The notes beneath the pieces were generated by a model. The model was not told the origin of the DNA, ran no database searches, and saw only the letters and a list, made by a program, of their open reading frames with translations. Below are positions 55,996 to 64,000 of a stretch of 64,000 nucleotides of DNA, in pieces. Positions within the stretch are counted from its first letter, which is position 1. Every line of letters starts with the position of its first letter. Both the position numbers and the translations under genes were made by a program. The DNA is from Lachnospiraceae bacterium (GTDB lineage Bacteria; Bacillota; Clostridia; Lachnospirales; Lachnospiraceae): positions 59,656 to 123,655 of the forward strand of contig JAFUKJ010000030.1 in the NCBI GenBank assembly GCA_017467805.1, in the 5' to 3' direction.

Positions 55996-57405
55996 ATGAA
56001 ACGTACATTATATTTAAAATTTGTACTTGCCTATATTATTTTTGGCTTATTTGGTTTTATTGTAGTAGCTTCCTTTACTTCCAGTATGACCTTGGAACAA
56101 TTAAAGCGCGAACGTGCAAATGCACTTTATAAGGAAGCGGTATTGATTTCCAACACCTACGCTGCAGACCTTTATAACAGTGAGGTTACCTTAGAATCTG
56201 TATGGCGTCAGGTTGAGGCTATTGACACCTTCCTGAATGCTCCCGTATGGATTGTAAACCCTTCAGGTCTGGTAGTCGTGGACTCCCGTTCTCCATTGAA
56301 TATTGAGAATCCCGTTACTATCCCTGGCTTTACGCCAACAATTACAGGTAACTCCTACTATACGGTGGGCAATTTCTTTGGAATGTTTGAAGAGGACACG
56401 ATATCTGCCTTTGCGCCAATTACCTCTCAGTATAAGGTACAGGGCTATGTAATTATTCATGGTTCTATGACGGACTTGCAGAAATCCGCTAATTCTCTGT
56501 TGAATATTTCTTATTTAACTTTGATTATTTTATTTCTGCTGTCACTAATTATTTTGTTATTCTTTACGAGTATTGTTTATATTCCGCTTCGCAAGATTAC
56601 ACATGCCACAGAGCAGTACGCTATAGGTAATTTCCACTATGAATTTCAGGTGGATAGTGAGGATGAAATCGGTTACCTTGCAGCGTCCCTTGCCTATATG
56701 GCGAGCGAGGTTGCTAAGAGCGAGGATAATCAGAAGCGTCTGGTTGCCAATATTTCACACGACTTCCGTTCACCGCTTACCTCTATGCGAGGCTATCTGG
56801 AAGCTATGCTGGATGGAACCATTCCGCCAGAGCTTCATGAGAAATACATGGGCGTCGTATTGAATGAAACAGACCGTTTGACAAAGCTTACAAACTCACT
56901 GTTAACACTGAATAACCTAAATACTAAAGGCATGATATTGGACAAATCCGTCTTTGATATCAATCAGGTCATCAAGAATACTGCAGCATCCTTTGAAGGT
57001 ACATGCCGTACTAAGCTAATTACGATTGAGTTGATATTAACAGGGGAATATATGAATGTAAATGCTGACATGGTTAAAATCCAGCAGGTACTTTACAATC
57101 TTGTAGATAACGCTATTAAGTTTAGTCACAAGAATTCCTCTATTAAAATCGAGACCATCGAGCGTTCCAATAAGCTTTTAGTCTCTGTTAAGGATAACGG
57201 TATCGGTATCCCTAAGGAAAGCCTCAAACTTATCTGGAATCGCTTCTACAAGACTGATTTATCCAGAGGAAAAGATAAGAAAGGAACTGGTCTCGGACTT
57301 TCCATTGCCAAGGAAATTATCCACTCTCACAATGAAAACATTAATGTTGTCAGCACCGAGGGTGAAGGAACAGAATTTATCTTTACATTAGAAAAAGCGC
57401 CATAA
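55996..57405 (+). CDS. Membrane sensor histidine kinase
   Basis: Partner of the upstream response regulator, 469 aa. Helix 1 at about 7-28; an extracellular sensor of about 140 residues (PAS/Cache-like, TPTITGNSYYTVGNFFGMFE); helix 2 at about 170-195; HAMP (about 195-245). The HisKA domain has ANISHDFRSPLTSMRGYLEA with His255. The ATPase domain has N-box DNAIKFS, G1 VKDNGIGIPKE and G2 GTGLGLSIAKEI. The last codons form one arm of a terminator. The signal is unknown. Confidence 0.94.
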   Translation: MKRTLYLKFVLAYIIFGLFGFIVVASFTSSMTLEQLKRERANALYKEAVLISNTYAADLYNSEVTLESVWRQVEAIDTFLNAPVWIVNPSGLVVVDSRSPLNIENPVTIPGFTPTITGNSYYTVGNFFGMFEEDTISAFAPITSQYKVQGYVIIHGSMTDLQKSANSLLNISYLTLIILFLLSLIILLFFTSIVYIPLRKITHATEQYAIGNFHYEFQVDSEDEIGYLAASLAYMASEVAKSEDNQKRLVANISHDFRSPLTSMRGYLEAMLDGTIPPELHEKYMGVVLNETDRLTKLTNSLLTLNNLNTKGMILDKSVFDINQVIKNTAASFEGTCRTKLITIELILTGEYMNVNADMVKIQQVLYNLVDNAIKFSHKNSSIKIETIERSNKLLVSVKDNGIGIPKESLKLIWNRFYKTDLSRGKDKKGTGLGLSIAKEIIHSHNENINVVSTEGEGTEFIFTLEKAP

Positions 57406-57420
57406 ATTTGGCGCTTCTTT
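57395..57420. terminator. Terminator at the end of the mutS2/two-component operon
   Basis: AAGCGCC (57395-57401) pairs with GGCGCTT (57410-57416) and runs into TCTTTTATTT. The left arm is inside the kinase coding region. On the minus strand A-rich flanking gives a T-tail for the HAD locus. Confidence 0.75.
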
Positions 57421-57423
57421 TAT

Positions 57424-58065
57424 TTAAGAAATACTCTGCATTAATGCTGGTAAATCTGAAAACTGTTCTATTGTATAATCAGGAGCAACTGCCTCACCAA
57501 AGCCATATGCTGCAAACACGAAAGGAATACCCGCAACCCTTGCAGACTCCTCATCTCCTGCTGTATCACCAACATAAACAGCATTATGAATCTGATTGCG
57601 TTCCATAATAAACTTATTATTCTCGCCCTTTGGCACCATATTATCTCCCCAGCACTGAGTATCATCGAAATATGCCTCAAGCTTATGAGCCTTTATAAAT
57701 GCCTCTATATAGCCGCTCTGGCAATTACTTACTACAAACAATTTATAATGCTTCTTAAGCTCTGCCAATGTTTCCTCTAACTTTGGAAAAAGAATTCATC
57801 CGTGCTCACTCAGATAATTATTCTCTAACTCACAGCATTCATCCATTAACTGCTGCTGCTCCTCTATAGTACTGTTCACAAACATTCTTCTGGCAATCTC
57901 TGTCATTGGCAAACCAAAGTAGCTGCCCAGTTCTTCTGCCGTAAGCAAACCTCTCTTGCACTCAGGATGCTTCTCTATTACCATATTCCAGGTCTTTAAT
58001 ACACCGTCTGCTGAGTCCCATAAGGTTCCATCCAAATCAAATAAAATCGCTTCTATCCTTCCCAT
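57424..58065 (-). pseudogene. HAD-family phosphatase (Gph-like) interrupted by an in-frame TGA
   Basis: Haloacid dehalogenase-type phosphatase that would be 213 aa. The N-terminal half from the ATG at 58065 has the nucleophile motif ILFDLDGTLWDS and the helical cap (LDGTLWDSADGVLKTWN). It is stopped by TGA at 57798-57796 after YLSEHG. The same frame continues without any shift: ILFPKLEETLAELKKHYKLF, then VVSNCQSGYIEAF (motif II), the motif III Lys, and YVGDTAGDEESARVAGI (motif IV). One change, TGA from a glycine codon GGA, would restore the usual protein. It is either a recent nonsense mutation or a sequence error; a second reading start inside the C-terminal half is possible. Confidence 0.8.
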
Positions 58066-58091
58066 AGCTTCCTCATTTCCGATATGGGTAT

Positions 58092-58604
58092 CTAACCAAA
58101 TACCCTCATAAACCACTGCTTTAATTCCTGCAATCTGGTCGGTTTATCATGCTTCACCTTAATTGCAAGCGTAGTCTCAAATCCATTTGTCTCATATAAT
58201 CGAAGCGCTCTTTCATTCCATGCAGCCACATGCAATATAATCGGTAAAATCTTCCTCTCCTGCATCATCGCAACCGCAGTATAAAGCAGCTTCTTGCCAT
58301 AACCTTGTCCCTGAAACCTCGGATTTACAATGACATCATCAATCTCATTATCGCACAACACAAACGAGCCAACAATGACATTTTCTTGCAAATAAAGATA
58401 AATTTTGTCCTTTCTTTCTGCAAGCTGTTCTGCACTCTGATAATAATGATATGGCTTTACATCCAATGCCCTTCTCATTTCAAAAAAGCACTCATTATAT
58501 ATTTGCATATATTCATCTGCATATTTGTCTTCAAAGGGAACAAGTGTCAATATCGGCACCTGTTCTCCTCCTACATACTTCATTTCATAGGCTATGATAT
58601 TCAT
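58092..58604 (-). CDS. GNAT family N-acetyltransferase
   Basis: Acetyl-CoA-dependent transferase of unknown substrate, 170 aa. The acetyl-CoA site is in DDVIVNPRFQGQGYGKKLLY (about 88-107: V-x-x-x-x-Q-G-x-G). The C-terminal LHVAAWNERALRLYETNGFE fits the last strand-helix of the fold. AGGAAG ribosome site. It lies 19 bp after the GH25 gene and before the HAD locus on the same strand, so it may share their transcript. Confidence 0.88.
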   Translation of the reverse strand: MNIIAYEMKYVGGEQVPILTLVPFEDKYADEYMQIYNECFFEMRRALDVKPYHYYQSAEQLAERKDKIYLYLQENVIVGSFVLCDNEIDDVIVNPRFQGQGYGKKLLYTAVAMMQERKILPIILHVAAWNERALRLYETNGFETTLAIKVKHDKPTRLQELKQWFMRVFG

Positions 58605-58623
58605 ATCTTCCTATCCCTCGTTC

Positions 58624-59736
58624 CTACTGCTCGGTAGTCTCCAAATCCGCTGTCAGCGCATAGAAAATTTCTCCATTATATTCCACCATTGACCAACCAT
58701 TACTGCCTACTGCTACGCGTTGCGCCAGCTCATCCATACGAAGCACTGCTACCGCCTCCACATCGTCACTGGCAGACGGCTCAAGCTTCAATGCTGTATC
58801 ACGCTTTGCAATTACCTTATCCGTCATAGCTGCGTACGACACTGCACTTTTAGGTGCTTCCACAAGTTCATATGGAGTTGTATCCTTAGGCTCTGCAACT
58901 GTATCAGGTGTAAAATAAGCAATGTTTAAATCCACGCTTCTGGATATCCCTGGAACAACTCCTTTGTATGTGAATTGCCAGCAGGCATAGTCACCTGTAT
59001 ATGAGGTACGGGGATTATCCTGCAGTAAAGTCCCTGGATATTGAGAAACCCATATGTCATATTCTGCATCTATTTTCTTGGTATTCCAATAATTGCTGCT
59101 TTGTAGTTCATTCTTTGATGCATAGAACATTCCTTCATATCCCTGAGACTCTACCAACTCCAAAAATGCCATGGCATTAGCTGAACGAATATCATTGGAC
59201 AAGTTATAATTACGGCTTCCATAGGTTTTAAAGCCCTCACAGTTGTATGCAACAGGATACGAAATCTTATACTGTGCAATATAGGCGCAGGTCCATGCCG
59301 CCTCTTCCAATGCTTCCTCTACATTGATTGCCGTAGAAAAAAAGTACGCACCAATCTTAATCCCTGCTGTTTCTGCCTGCTGTAGATTATACTTTGCATA
59401 AGGGTCCTCGAAAATGACTCCTGTATTCGCCGCACGATAACCTACTCTGATAAAAGCAAAATCAACCCCTGCAGCCGCAACCTCCTGCCAGTCAATCTCG
59501 CCCTGCCATTTGGACACATCAATTCCAACACTGACATCTTCCGCTTCATGCTCCCGCACATAGGACTTTACATCTGCAAAGTGATAGAAAAGACCTTCTG
59601 CCGCGGACTCTGCATCCTGCATATCCTCCTGCTGCGCGCCGAATTCAACTGCATCCGTATTCTTTTGTCGTCCACAGCCTGCAAGCATCACGCACGCTAT
59701 CAGCACCAGAATTGCATATTTTCTTACTCTTTGCAT
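58624..59736 (-). CDS. GH25-family muramidase-like lipoprotein with SH3-like C-terminus
   Basis: Surface-anchored cell wall hydrolase candidate, 370 aa. The signal peptide ends in the lipobox LAGC (Cys21). The GH25 domain (about 68-275) starts with GIDVSKWQGEIDW, with DFAFIRVGYR and ACWQFTYKGVVPG downstream. The usual catalytic D-x-E of YPVxYDxE reads YPVAYNCE, so Glu is kept but the first Asp is Asn. The last 65 residues resemble an SH3_3-type wall-binding domain (VGSNGWSMVEYNGEIFYA). It may cleave peptidoglycan or only bind it. Confidence 0.88.
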   Translation of the reverse strand: MQRVRKYAILVLIACVMLAGCGRQKNTDAVEFGAQQEDMQDAESAAEGLFYHFADVKSYVREHEAEDVSVGIDVSKWQGEIDWQEVAAAGVDFAFIRVGYRAANTGVIFEDPYAKYNLQQAETAGIKIGAYFFSTAINVEEALEEAAWTCAYIAQYKISYPVAYNCEGFKTYGSRNYNLSNDIRSANAMAFLELVESQGYEGMFYASKNELQSSNYWNTKKIDAEYDIWVSQYPGTLLQDNPRTSYTGDYACWQFTYKGVVPGISRSVDLNIAYFTPDTVAEPKDTTPYELVEAPKSAVSYAAMTDKVIAKRDTALKLEPSASDDVEAVAVLRMDELAQRVAVGSNGWSMVEYNGEIFYALTADLETTEQ

Positions 59737-59762
59737 TGTCTGTTTCCTAAATCAAATTATTC

Positions 59763-61757
59763 TTAACAAATCTCTGCGCCTGAAGGCATAGTCTTCTCAG
59801 GTGTCATTAACGCAAGGTTACCCTCTGCATCCTCTGCACATAAAAGCATACCCTCAGAAACCACACCAGCAAGCTTAGCAGGCTTTAAGTTTACTAATAC
59901 CATAACCTTCTTACCTACCATCTCTTCTGGTGTATAATGTGCCTTGATACCTGACACAATCTGCTTTACCTGGCTACCAATCTTAACCTGGCTGCAAAGA
60001 AGCTTCTTAGACTTTGGAACTGCCTCGCAGGCAATAATCTCGCCTACCTGGAACTGCATCTTAGCGAAATCATCATACTCAATCTCTGCCTTTGCCTCGA
60101 TATCAATAACTGCCTCATCTGTCTTTACTTCCTCTGTCTCACCGTTAAGCTTTCTCTGTTCTGCCTCGTACTCAGCCTTCTGAGCCGCCTGTAATGCCTC
60201 AACCTTAGGCATAATCTCCTTAACATCAAGACGTGCAAATAAAATTTCAGGTGTCTCTGTAACCTTATTGCCACTCTCATATAAACCAAACTTACCTAAA
60301 TCATCAAAGTCACGAAGTGATGTATTAAGCTGCTTTACAATTCTCTCTGCTGTCTCTGGTAAGAAGCTGTGAAGAAGGCTTGCACCAACAGTAATAGACT
60401 CTACTAAATTATAGAGAACCTCTGCCAATCTGTCCTGACTAGCCTCATCCTTCGCCAATACCCAAGGCATTGTCTCATCGATATACTTGTTGCAACGTCT
60501 AAACAAATCAAATACTGCTGTGATTGCATCCGCTACACGAAGCTTAGCCATCTTCTCTTCAACCTTTGCTCTTGTGCCTGTTACAACAGCCTTCAAATCC
60601 TCATCAAAGCTATCTGTTACGCCTGTACTCTTTACTACACCGCCAAAGTACTTATTGCTCATGGAAACTGTACGATTTACAAGGTTTCCTAAGATATTTG
60701 CAAGATCAGAGTTGAAGCGCTCTACTACAAGCTCCCATGTAATCACACCATCATTCTCAAATGGCATCTCATGAAGTACGAAGTAACGTGTTGCATCAAC
60801 TCCGAATAAATCTGCCATATCATCTGCATAGATAACATTTCCCTTAGACTTACTCATCTTGTCGCCACCCTGTAAAAGCCATGGATGACCGAATACCTGC
60901 TTTGGTAATGGAAGATCTAATGCCATTAAGAAAATAGGCCAGTAAATGGTATGGAAACGAACAATATCCTTACCAATTAAGTGCAAATCTGCAGGCCAAT
61001 TCTTAGCAAATAACTCATTAGAGCCGTCTGGGTCATAACCAATCTTAGTGATATAGTTGGTTAACGCATCAAGCCATACATATACAACGTGCTTTGGGTC
61101 AAAATCTACAGGAATTCCCCATGTAAAGGAAGTTCTTGACACACACAAATCCTGAAGTCCTGGTAATAAGAAATTATTCATCATCTCATTCTTACGGGAT
61201 ACAGGCTGAATAAACTCAGGATGTGTATTAATATGCTCAATTAATTTGTCCGCATACTTACTCATCTTAAAGAAATATGCCTCTTCCTTCGCTGGCTTAA
61301 CCTCACGACCACAGTCAGGACACTTGCCGTCTACTAACTGTGACTCTGTCCAGAAGGACTCACAAGGTGTACAATATAAGCCTTCATAAGCACTCTTATA
61401 GATATCGCCCTTATCATATAACTTCTTAAAAATCTTCTTAACACACTGCTCATGGTCTTCATCTGTAGTACGAACAAAATTATCATAAGAGGTATTCATC
61501 AAATCCCAGATTCTCTTAACCTCTCCTGCGATTGGGTCTACATACTCCTTTGGAGTGATGCCTGCTGCCTCTGCCTTCTCCTGAATCTTCTGACCATGCT
61601 CGTCAGTTCCTGTCTGAAAATATACATCGTAACCCTCTGCCTTCTTATATCTTGCAATCGCATCAGCAAGAATAATCTCATAAGTGTTACCAATATGCGG
61701 CTTGCCTGATGTATAGGCAATCGCTGTTGTCATGTAAAATTTACCTTTGTTCTGCAT
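59763..61757 (-). CDS. metG: Methionyl-tRNA synthetase with C-terminal tRNA-binding domain
   Basis: Charges tRNA-Met, 664 aa. GAGGAG six bases upstream favours the ATG at 61757 over an in-frame ATG 13 codons earlier. The Rossmann domain has the HIGH-like PHIGNTYE and the KMSKSKGN loop; the zinc knuckle CTPC...CPDCGR is complete. A C-terminal EMAP/Trbp111-type domain (about 560-664: DFAKMQFQVGEIIACEAVPK, VKIGSQVKQIVSGI) is fused. It lies 86 bp after the DapF-like gene; both are downstream of a methionine T-box, so expression should respond to uncharged tRNA-Met. Confidence 0.95.
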   Translation of the reverse strand: MQNKGKFYMTTAIAYTSGKPHIGNTYEIILADAIARYKKAEGYDVYFQTGTDEHGQKIQEKAEAAGITPKEYVDPIAGEVKRIWDLMNTSYDNFVRTTDEDHEQCVKKIFKKLYDKGDIYKSAYEGLYCTPCESFWTESQLVDGKCPDCGREVKPAKEEAYFFKMSKYADKLIEHINTHPEFIQPVSRKNEMMNNFLLPGLQDLCVSRTSFTWGIPVDFDPKHVVYVWLDALTNYITKIGYDPDGSNELFAKNWPADLHLIGKDIVRFHTIYWPIFLMALDLPLPKQVFGHPWLLQGGDKMSKSKGNVIYADDMADLFGVDATRYFVLHEMPFENDGVITWELVVERFNSDLANILGNLVNRTVSMSNKYFGGVVKSTGVTDSFDEDLKAVVTGTRAKVEEKMAKLRVADAITAVFDLFRRCNKYIDETMPWVLAKDEASQDRLAEVLYNLVESITVGASLLHSFLPETAERIVKQLNTSLRDFDDLGKFGLYESGNKVTETPEILFARLDVKEIMPKVEALQAAQKAEYEAEQRKLNGETEEVKTDEAVIDIEAKAEIEYDDFAKMQFQVGEIIACEAVPKSKKLLCSQVKIGSQVKQIVSGIKAHYTPEEMVGKKVMVLVNLKPAKLAGVVSEGMLLCAEDAEGNLALMTPEKTMPSGAEIC

Positions 61758-61843
61758 AATTATCTCCTCAACCTTTCTATTAGTGATTACCCGCAAGAAA
61801 TTAATTATTCTGCTGCGGGAGTGAATTTATATAAAGAATCCTT

Positions 61844-62236
61844 TTAACAGCAATCCTTCAATTCCTTAATGTTATATTTCTCTATAAATCCGTCGCAAAA
61901 TGCCATTCTACATACCTTGTGCACTCCGTCATCACAGCTCATGCCACTGTTAGAGCGTGGCGTAGTCTGATATCCTGCATCTGCTAAATATTTGGCAAAT
62001 ACTTTAATATCCTCTACCTGTGGCTGGGCTAATGTTCCGTCAGGATTATAAAGCTCTAATGTCATCTCATCATCCTTCATAATAGGACCTACGAGAATCT
62101 TCTTCGTAATTAGTCCCACACTCTGGCTGCACATGACGCGGGCTTCCCTTGTACCAAATGCATAATGGTACTTGTTACAATCATAAATCAGATATTCATT
62201 TTCGAGATATTCGTACTTTTGTAATTCTAATCCCAT
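61844..62236 (-). CDS. Half-length diaminopimelate epimerase-like protein
   Basis: The 130-aa protein resembles the N-terminal half of DapF: LQKYEYLENEYLIYDCNKYH matches the KMHGLGNDFVVID-type start and LELYNPDGTLAQPQVEDIKV/FAKYLADAGY matches the region of FNxDGSEAxMCGNGIRCFAKYL. The catalytic Cys loop (CGNGxR) is replaced by QPQVED, so epimerase activity is not expected. It has a cysteine-rich end (SCDDGVHKVCRMAFC...CC). GGAGGG ribosome site. It is the first gene after the Met T-box and is followed by metG. The resemblance is from visual comparison only. Confidence 0.6.
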   Translation of the reverse strand: MGLELQKYEYLENEYLIYDCNKYHYAFGTREARVMCSQSVGLITKKILVGPIMKDDEMTLELYNPDGTLAQPQVEDIKVFAKYLADAGYQTTPRSNSGMSCDDGVHKVCRMAFCDGFIEKYNIKELKDCC

Positions 62237-62250
62237 TGAAAGCCCTCCAT

Positions 62251-62285
62251 AAAAAAATCTCGTCCTTATAAAATAAGGACGAGAT
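62251..62285 (-). terminator. T-box intrinsic terminator
   Basis: ATCTCGTCCTTAT (62257-62269) pairs with ATAAGGACGAGAT (62273-62285); on the minus strand seven T follow (62251-62257). It competes with the antiterminator formed by the T-box sequence. Confidence 0.85.
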
Positions 62286-62520
62286 AAAAACTCGTGTTAC
62301 CACCTTAATTCGCTCTGCTCTCACAAGCAAAGCCTCCGCAGGTACGCATGATACCCTGTCGCTATAACGGGCGAACCCTGTCGCAGCCTTATCGTAACCG
62401 ACTCGGTGCGCTGCTCAGAAGCCATGTTCAGCATACTCTCTTCTCATCCCTCGCAGCCCTGACACACGCCAGTAGGATGTTCTCTGTAGGAATACCATAT
62501 ACTTACTCTCTTCATCATCG
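62251..62520 (-). promoter_or_regulatory. T-box leader, methionine type
   Basis: Transcription-attenuating T-box on the minus strand controlling the DapF-like gene and metG. The T-box sequence GGTGGTAACACGAG is at 62291-62304; its UGGU bulge fits the ACCA end of tRNA-Met, which has discriminator A. Upstream is a Stem I with AGAGAGTA elements (two copies) and the specifier loop CTGAACATGGCTTCTGAG, where ATG (62423-62425) reads as the Met codon. The terminator 62257-62285 follows. Promoter position is not clear; the leader start is estimated. Confidence 0.85.
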
Positions 62521-62595
62521 CTTTTCGAATATTGATATAGTAATACTTTAGCACCAATTATAGATTTTGTAAATAACCATATTTTATCTTTCCGC

Positions 62596-64000
62596 TTACA
62601 CAAGCTCTTCCAGCTTTCTCTTAACCTCATTAAGGGAGCTTACGATAACATCTGCAGATGCTGCAATCTCCTGTGCTACTGCTGCCAAATTCTGTGTACG
62701 CTCACTGATATCCTCAACACCTACCCCAAGCTTCTCTGTTTCAGCCTGTATCTCTCCAATAGACTGCTGAATCTTACCTTGTGATGTCTGACTCATGCTC
62801 GCTGTTTCTTTAGAGCTTCCTGCAAGATGATTGATTTCATCTGCGACAACTGCAAAGCCTCGTCCCGCCTCGCCTGCTCTTGCAGCCTCAATAGATGCAT
62901 TCAAAGCTAGTAAATTCGTTTGAGAAGCAATAGATACTACGGCGTCATTATTCTGAGCCAATTCCTTAATCAACGAATCTATCTCCTGCATAGAACCACC
63001 TAAATTATTACAAAAATCAACAATTTCTGATACACGGGCTGAAATATCATGACACTCTGTCGCCGTATTACTATTTCCCCTCGACAACTCATCAACTGCA
63101 TGATAGATACTTTCAACAGCTTCATTAATTTCAGCAATAATCAGCTTTACCTTTTCATTCTGCTCAGTAATCATATCCTTTTCAAGCTGAACATCCTGCG
63201 CAAGATTCACTGCAAGATTCTTCTCATGCTCTACCTCGTTCTTCAGGTAATAAATACAATTCTCCTTATGATTAAAGCCATTGAAAATAGCTGTAGCCAT
63301 CTCTCTACAGGTGTCATATCCACAGCAGGAACAGTTAATCGCACGCTCTACCTGCGTATTCTTATTTAACTGTTTGAAAATCTCATCATACTGCGCTTCT
63401 GTAGGCTTTTGATAACCACACTTCGCAGACCTATCTGTATATGTACATAGATAATCATTCAAATCCAGCTTTGCAAAGTGCTTATTTAACTGCTTTAAAC
63501 GCTGACTCGGAGTAAGCTTCTTAGACCATTCGCTTCGTATGGTCTTCTTCTTACTATTCTTACGAATCTCTGCAATCGTAGTCAACGCATCATCACTTTC
63601 ACCCTTCATAGGGTCAATACCAGTTCCATACAAGCATCCTGCCGAGCAATTCAAAGCATCATAGAAGAGATACGGATTCTTACCCTTGGCAATCGCTTCT
63701 TTATTCTTCTCCAGATAGTGATACATATGGCTCTCACCTTCTATCTGACGAATCAGAACATCCTCTCCAAGGAACCAGTATACATTTTCCTTCAAGCCGC
63801 CAGGTGTCGGGTATACCGAACCAAGACCATACTCTATTTCATCCTTGCAGGAAGGTCCCTGAACATGGTGTTCTTTTACATATTTCATTAAATGATCAAA
63901 GGTGACGTTATAAGAAATGAGTCCTTTACCACGCTCTGAAGTCATTTCAAGCTTCTTGGCAATACAAGGACTAATAAAGGCAAGCTTGTCCGTAATTCCC
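62596..64000 (-). CDS. FeFe-hydrogenase-domain/4Fe-4S/chemoreceptor signalling fusion (5' end outside window)
   Basis: The minus-strand frame stays open to the window edge; 467 residues are visible. The first part matches the FeFe-hydrogenase large-subunit C-terminal domain: [11 protein letters not shown] (cf. the MPCTAKK H-cluster motif) and [13 protein letters not shown] (cf. the ACPGGC motif), so two Cys motifs for the H-cluster are kept; the TSCCPAW motif would be outside. A second set CSCCGYDTC + 17 residues + C fits a 4Fe-4S FeS domain. The end is an MCP signalling coil with [20 protein letters not shown] and [16 protein letters not shown], with no HAMP or membrane helix. Probably a cytoplasmic redox or hydrogen sensor; catalytic activity is not implied. 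Confidence 0.88.
   Translation of the reverse strand, partial: GITDKLAFISPCIAKKLEMTSERGKGLISYNVTFDHLMKYVKEHHVQGPSCKDEIEYGLGSVYPTPGGLKENVYWFLGEDVLIRQIEGESHMYHYLEKNKEAIAKGKNPYLFYDALNCSAGCLYGTGIDPMKGESDDALTTIAEIRKNSKKKTIRSEWSKKLTPSQRLKQLNKHFAKLDLNDYLCTYTDRSAKCGYQKPTEAQYDEIFKQLNKNTQVERAINCSCCGYDTCREMATAIFNGFNHKENCIYYLKNEVEHEKNLAVNLAQDVQLEKDMITEQNEKVKLIIAEINEAVESIYHAVDELSRGNSNTATECHDISARVSEIVDFCNNLGGSMQEIDSLIKELAQNNDAVVSIASQTNLLALNASIEAARAGEAGRGFAVVADEINHLAGSSKETASMSQTSQGKIQQSIGEIQAETEKLGVGVEDISERTQNLAAVAQEIAASADVIVSSLNEVKRKLEELV

Noticed and set aside
57796-57798. TGA as selenocysteine in the HAD gene
   Set aside because: The position is a linker Gly in relatives, not an active-site Cys, and no selenocysteine insertion hairpin is evident; nonsense mutation or error is simpler.

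Overview
The window looks like the chromosome of a low-GC, Gram-positive, anaerobic and probably motile Clostridia member, most likely of the Lachnospiraceae. This rests on gene content and style, not on a search. The evidence is: strong AGGAGG-type ribosome binding sites, Rho-independent terminators, a T-box in front of metG, YhaM/MutS2/RlmD-type housekeeping genes, several chemoreceptors, CUT1 sugar transport without its own ATPase, ferredoxin-type aldo/keto reductase, DUF368 and DUF2207 proteins. I see no rRNA, tRNA, CRISPR, transposase, integrase or phage structural genes.

Left part (1-12.5 kb): a LacI-type regulator and a GH36 alpha-galactosidase (cut by the window start) form a minus-strand operon behind a good promoter that overlaps repeated TGTGCA boxes. 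Then come a NUDIX hydrolase, an HD-GYP protein, a GNAT acetyltransferase, a cyclophilin, an ECF sigma factor coupled to a membrane anti-sigma-like protein, two uncharacterised proteins, a purine permease followed by three tandem hairpins, and an Eis-like acetyltransferase with a bactofilin.

Centre (12.6-30.2 kb): a three-gene operon places a sugar-binding lipoprotein between two chemoreceptors, with no permease genes. It is followed by an MBL-fold/HD/serine hydrolase operon, a YfcE phosphodiesterase, a Cache-GGDEF protein, a lipoprotein plus Fe-S aldo/keto reductase pair, a lipid kinase, a DUF368 protein, two divergent XRE regulators and a DUF2207 protein.

Sugar and polyamine part (30.2-41.8 kb): a GH31 glucosidase with a CUT1 binding protein and two permeases is divergent from its LacI regulator across a palindromic operator region. 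After LemA comes a tight four-gene operon: flavin reductase-like, glutathionylspermidine synthase-like ATP-grasp, an unrecognised protein and a homospermidine synthase-like dehydrogenase. I consider this operon one of the two best candidates for an undescribed system.

Right part (41.9-64 kb): a heterodimeric ABC exporter divergent from an AraC regulator; a short Cys-rich collagen-like protein and a zinc-ribbon membrane protein cluster; rlmD and yhaM; an HtrA-like protein that has lost catalytic residues; mutS2 with a two-component system; a HAD phosphatase interrupted by one in-frame TGA; a GNAT; a GH25 lipoprotein; and metG. metG lies behind a methionine T-box together with a half-length DapF-like protein. 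The window ends inside a soluble protein fusing the FeFe-hydrogenase H-cluster domain, a 4Fe-4S domain and a chemoreceptor signalling domain, the other standout.
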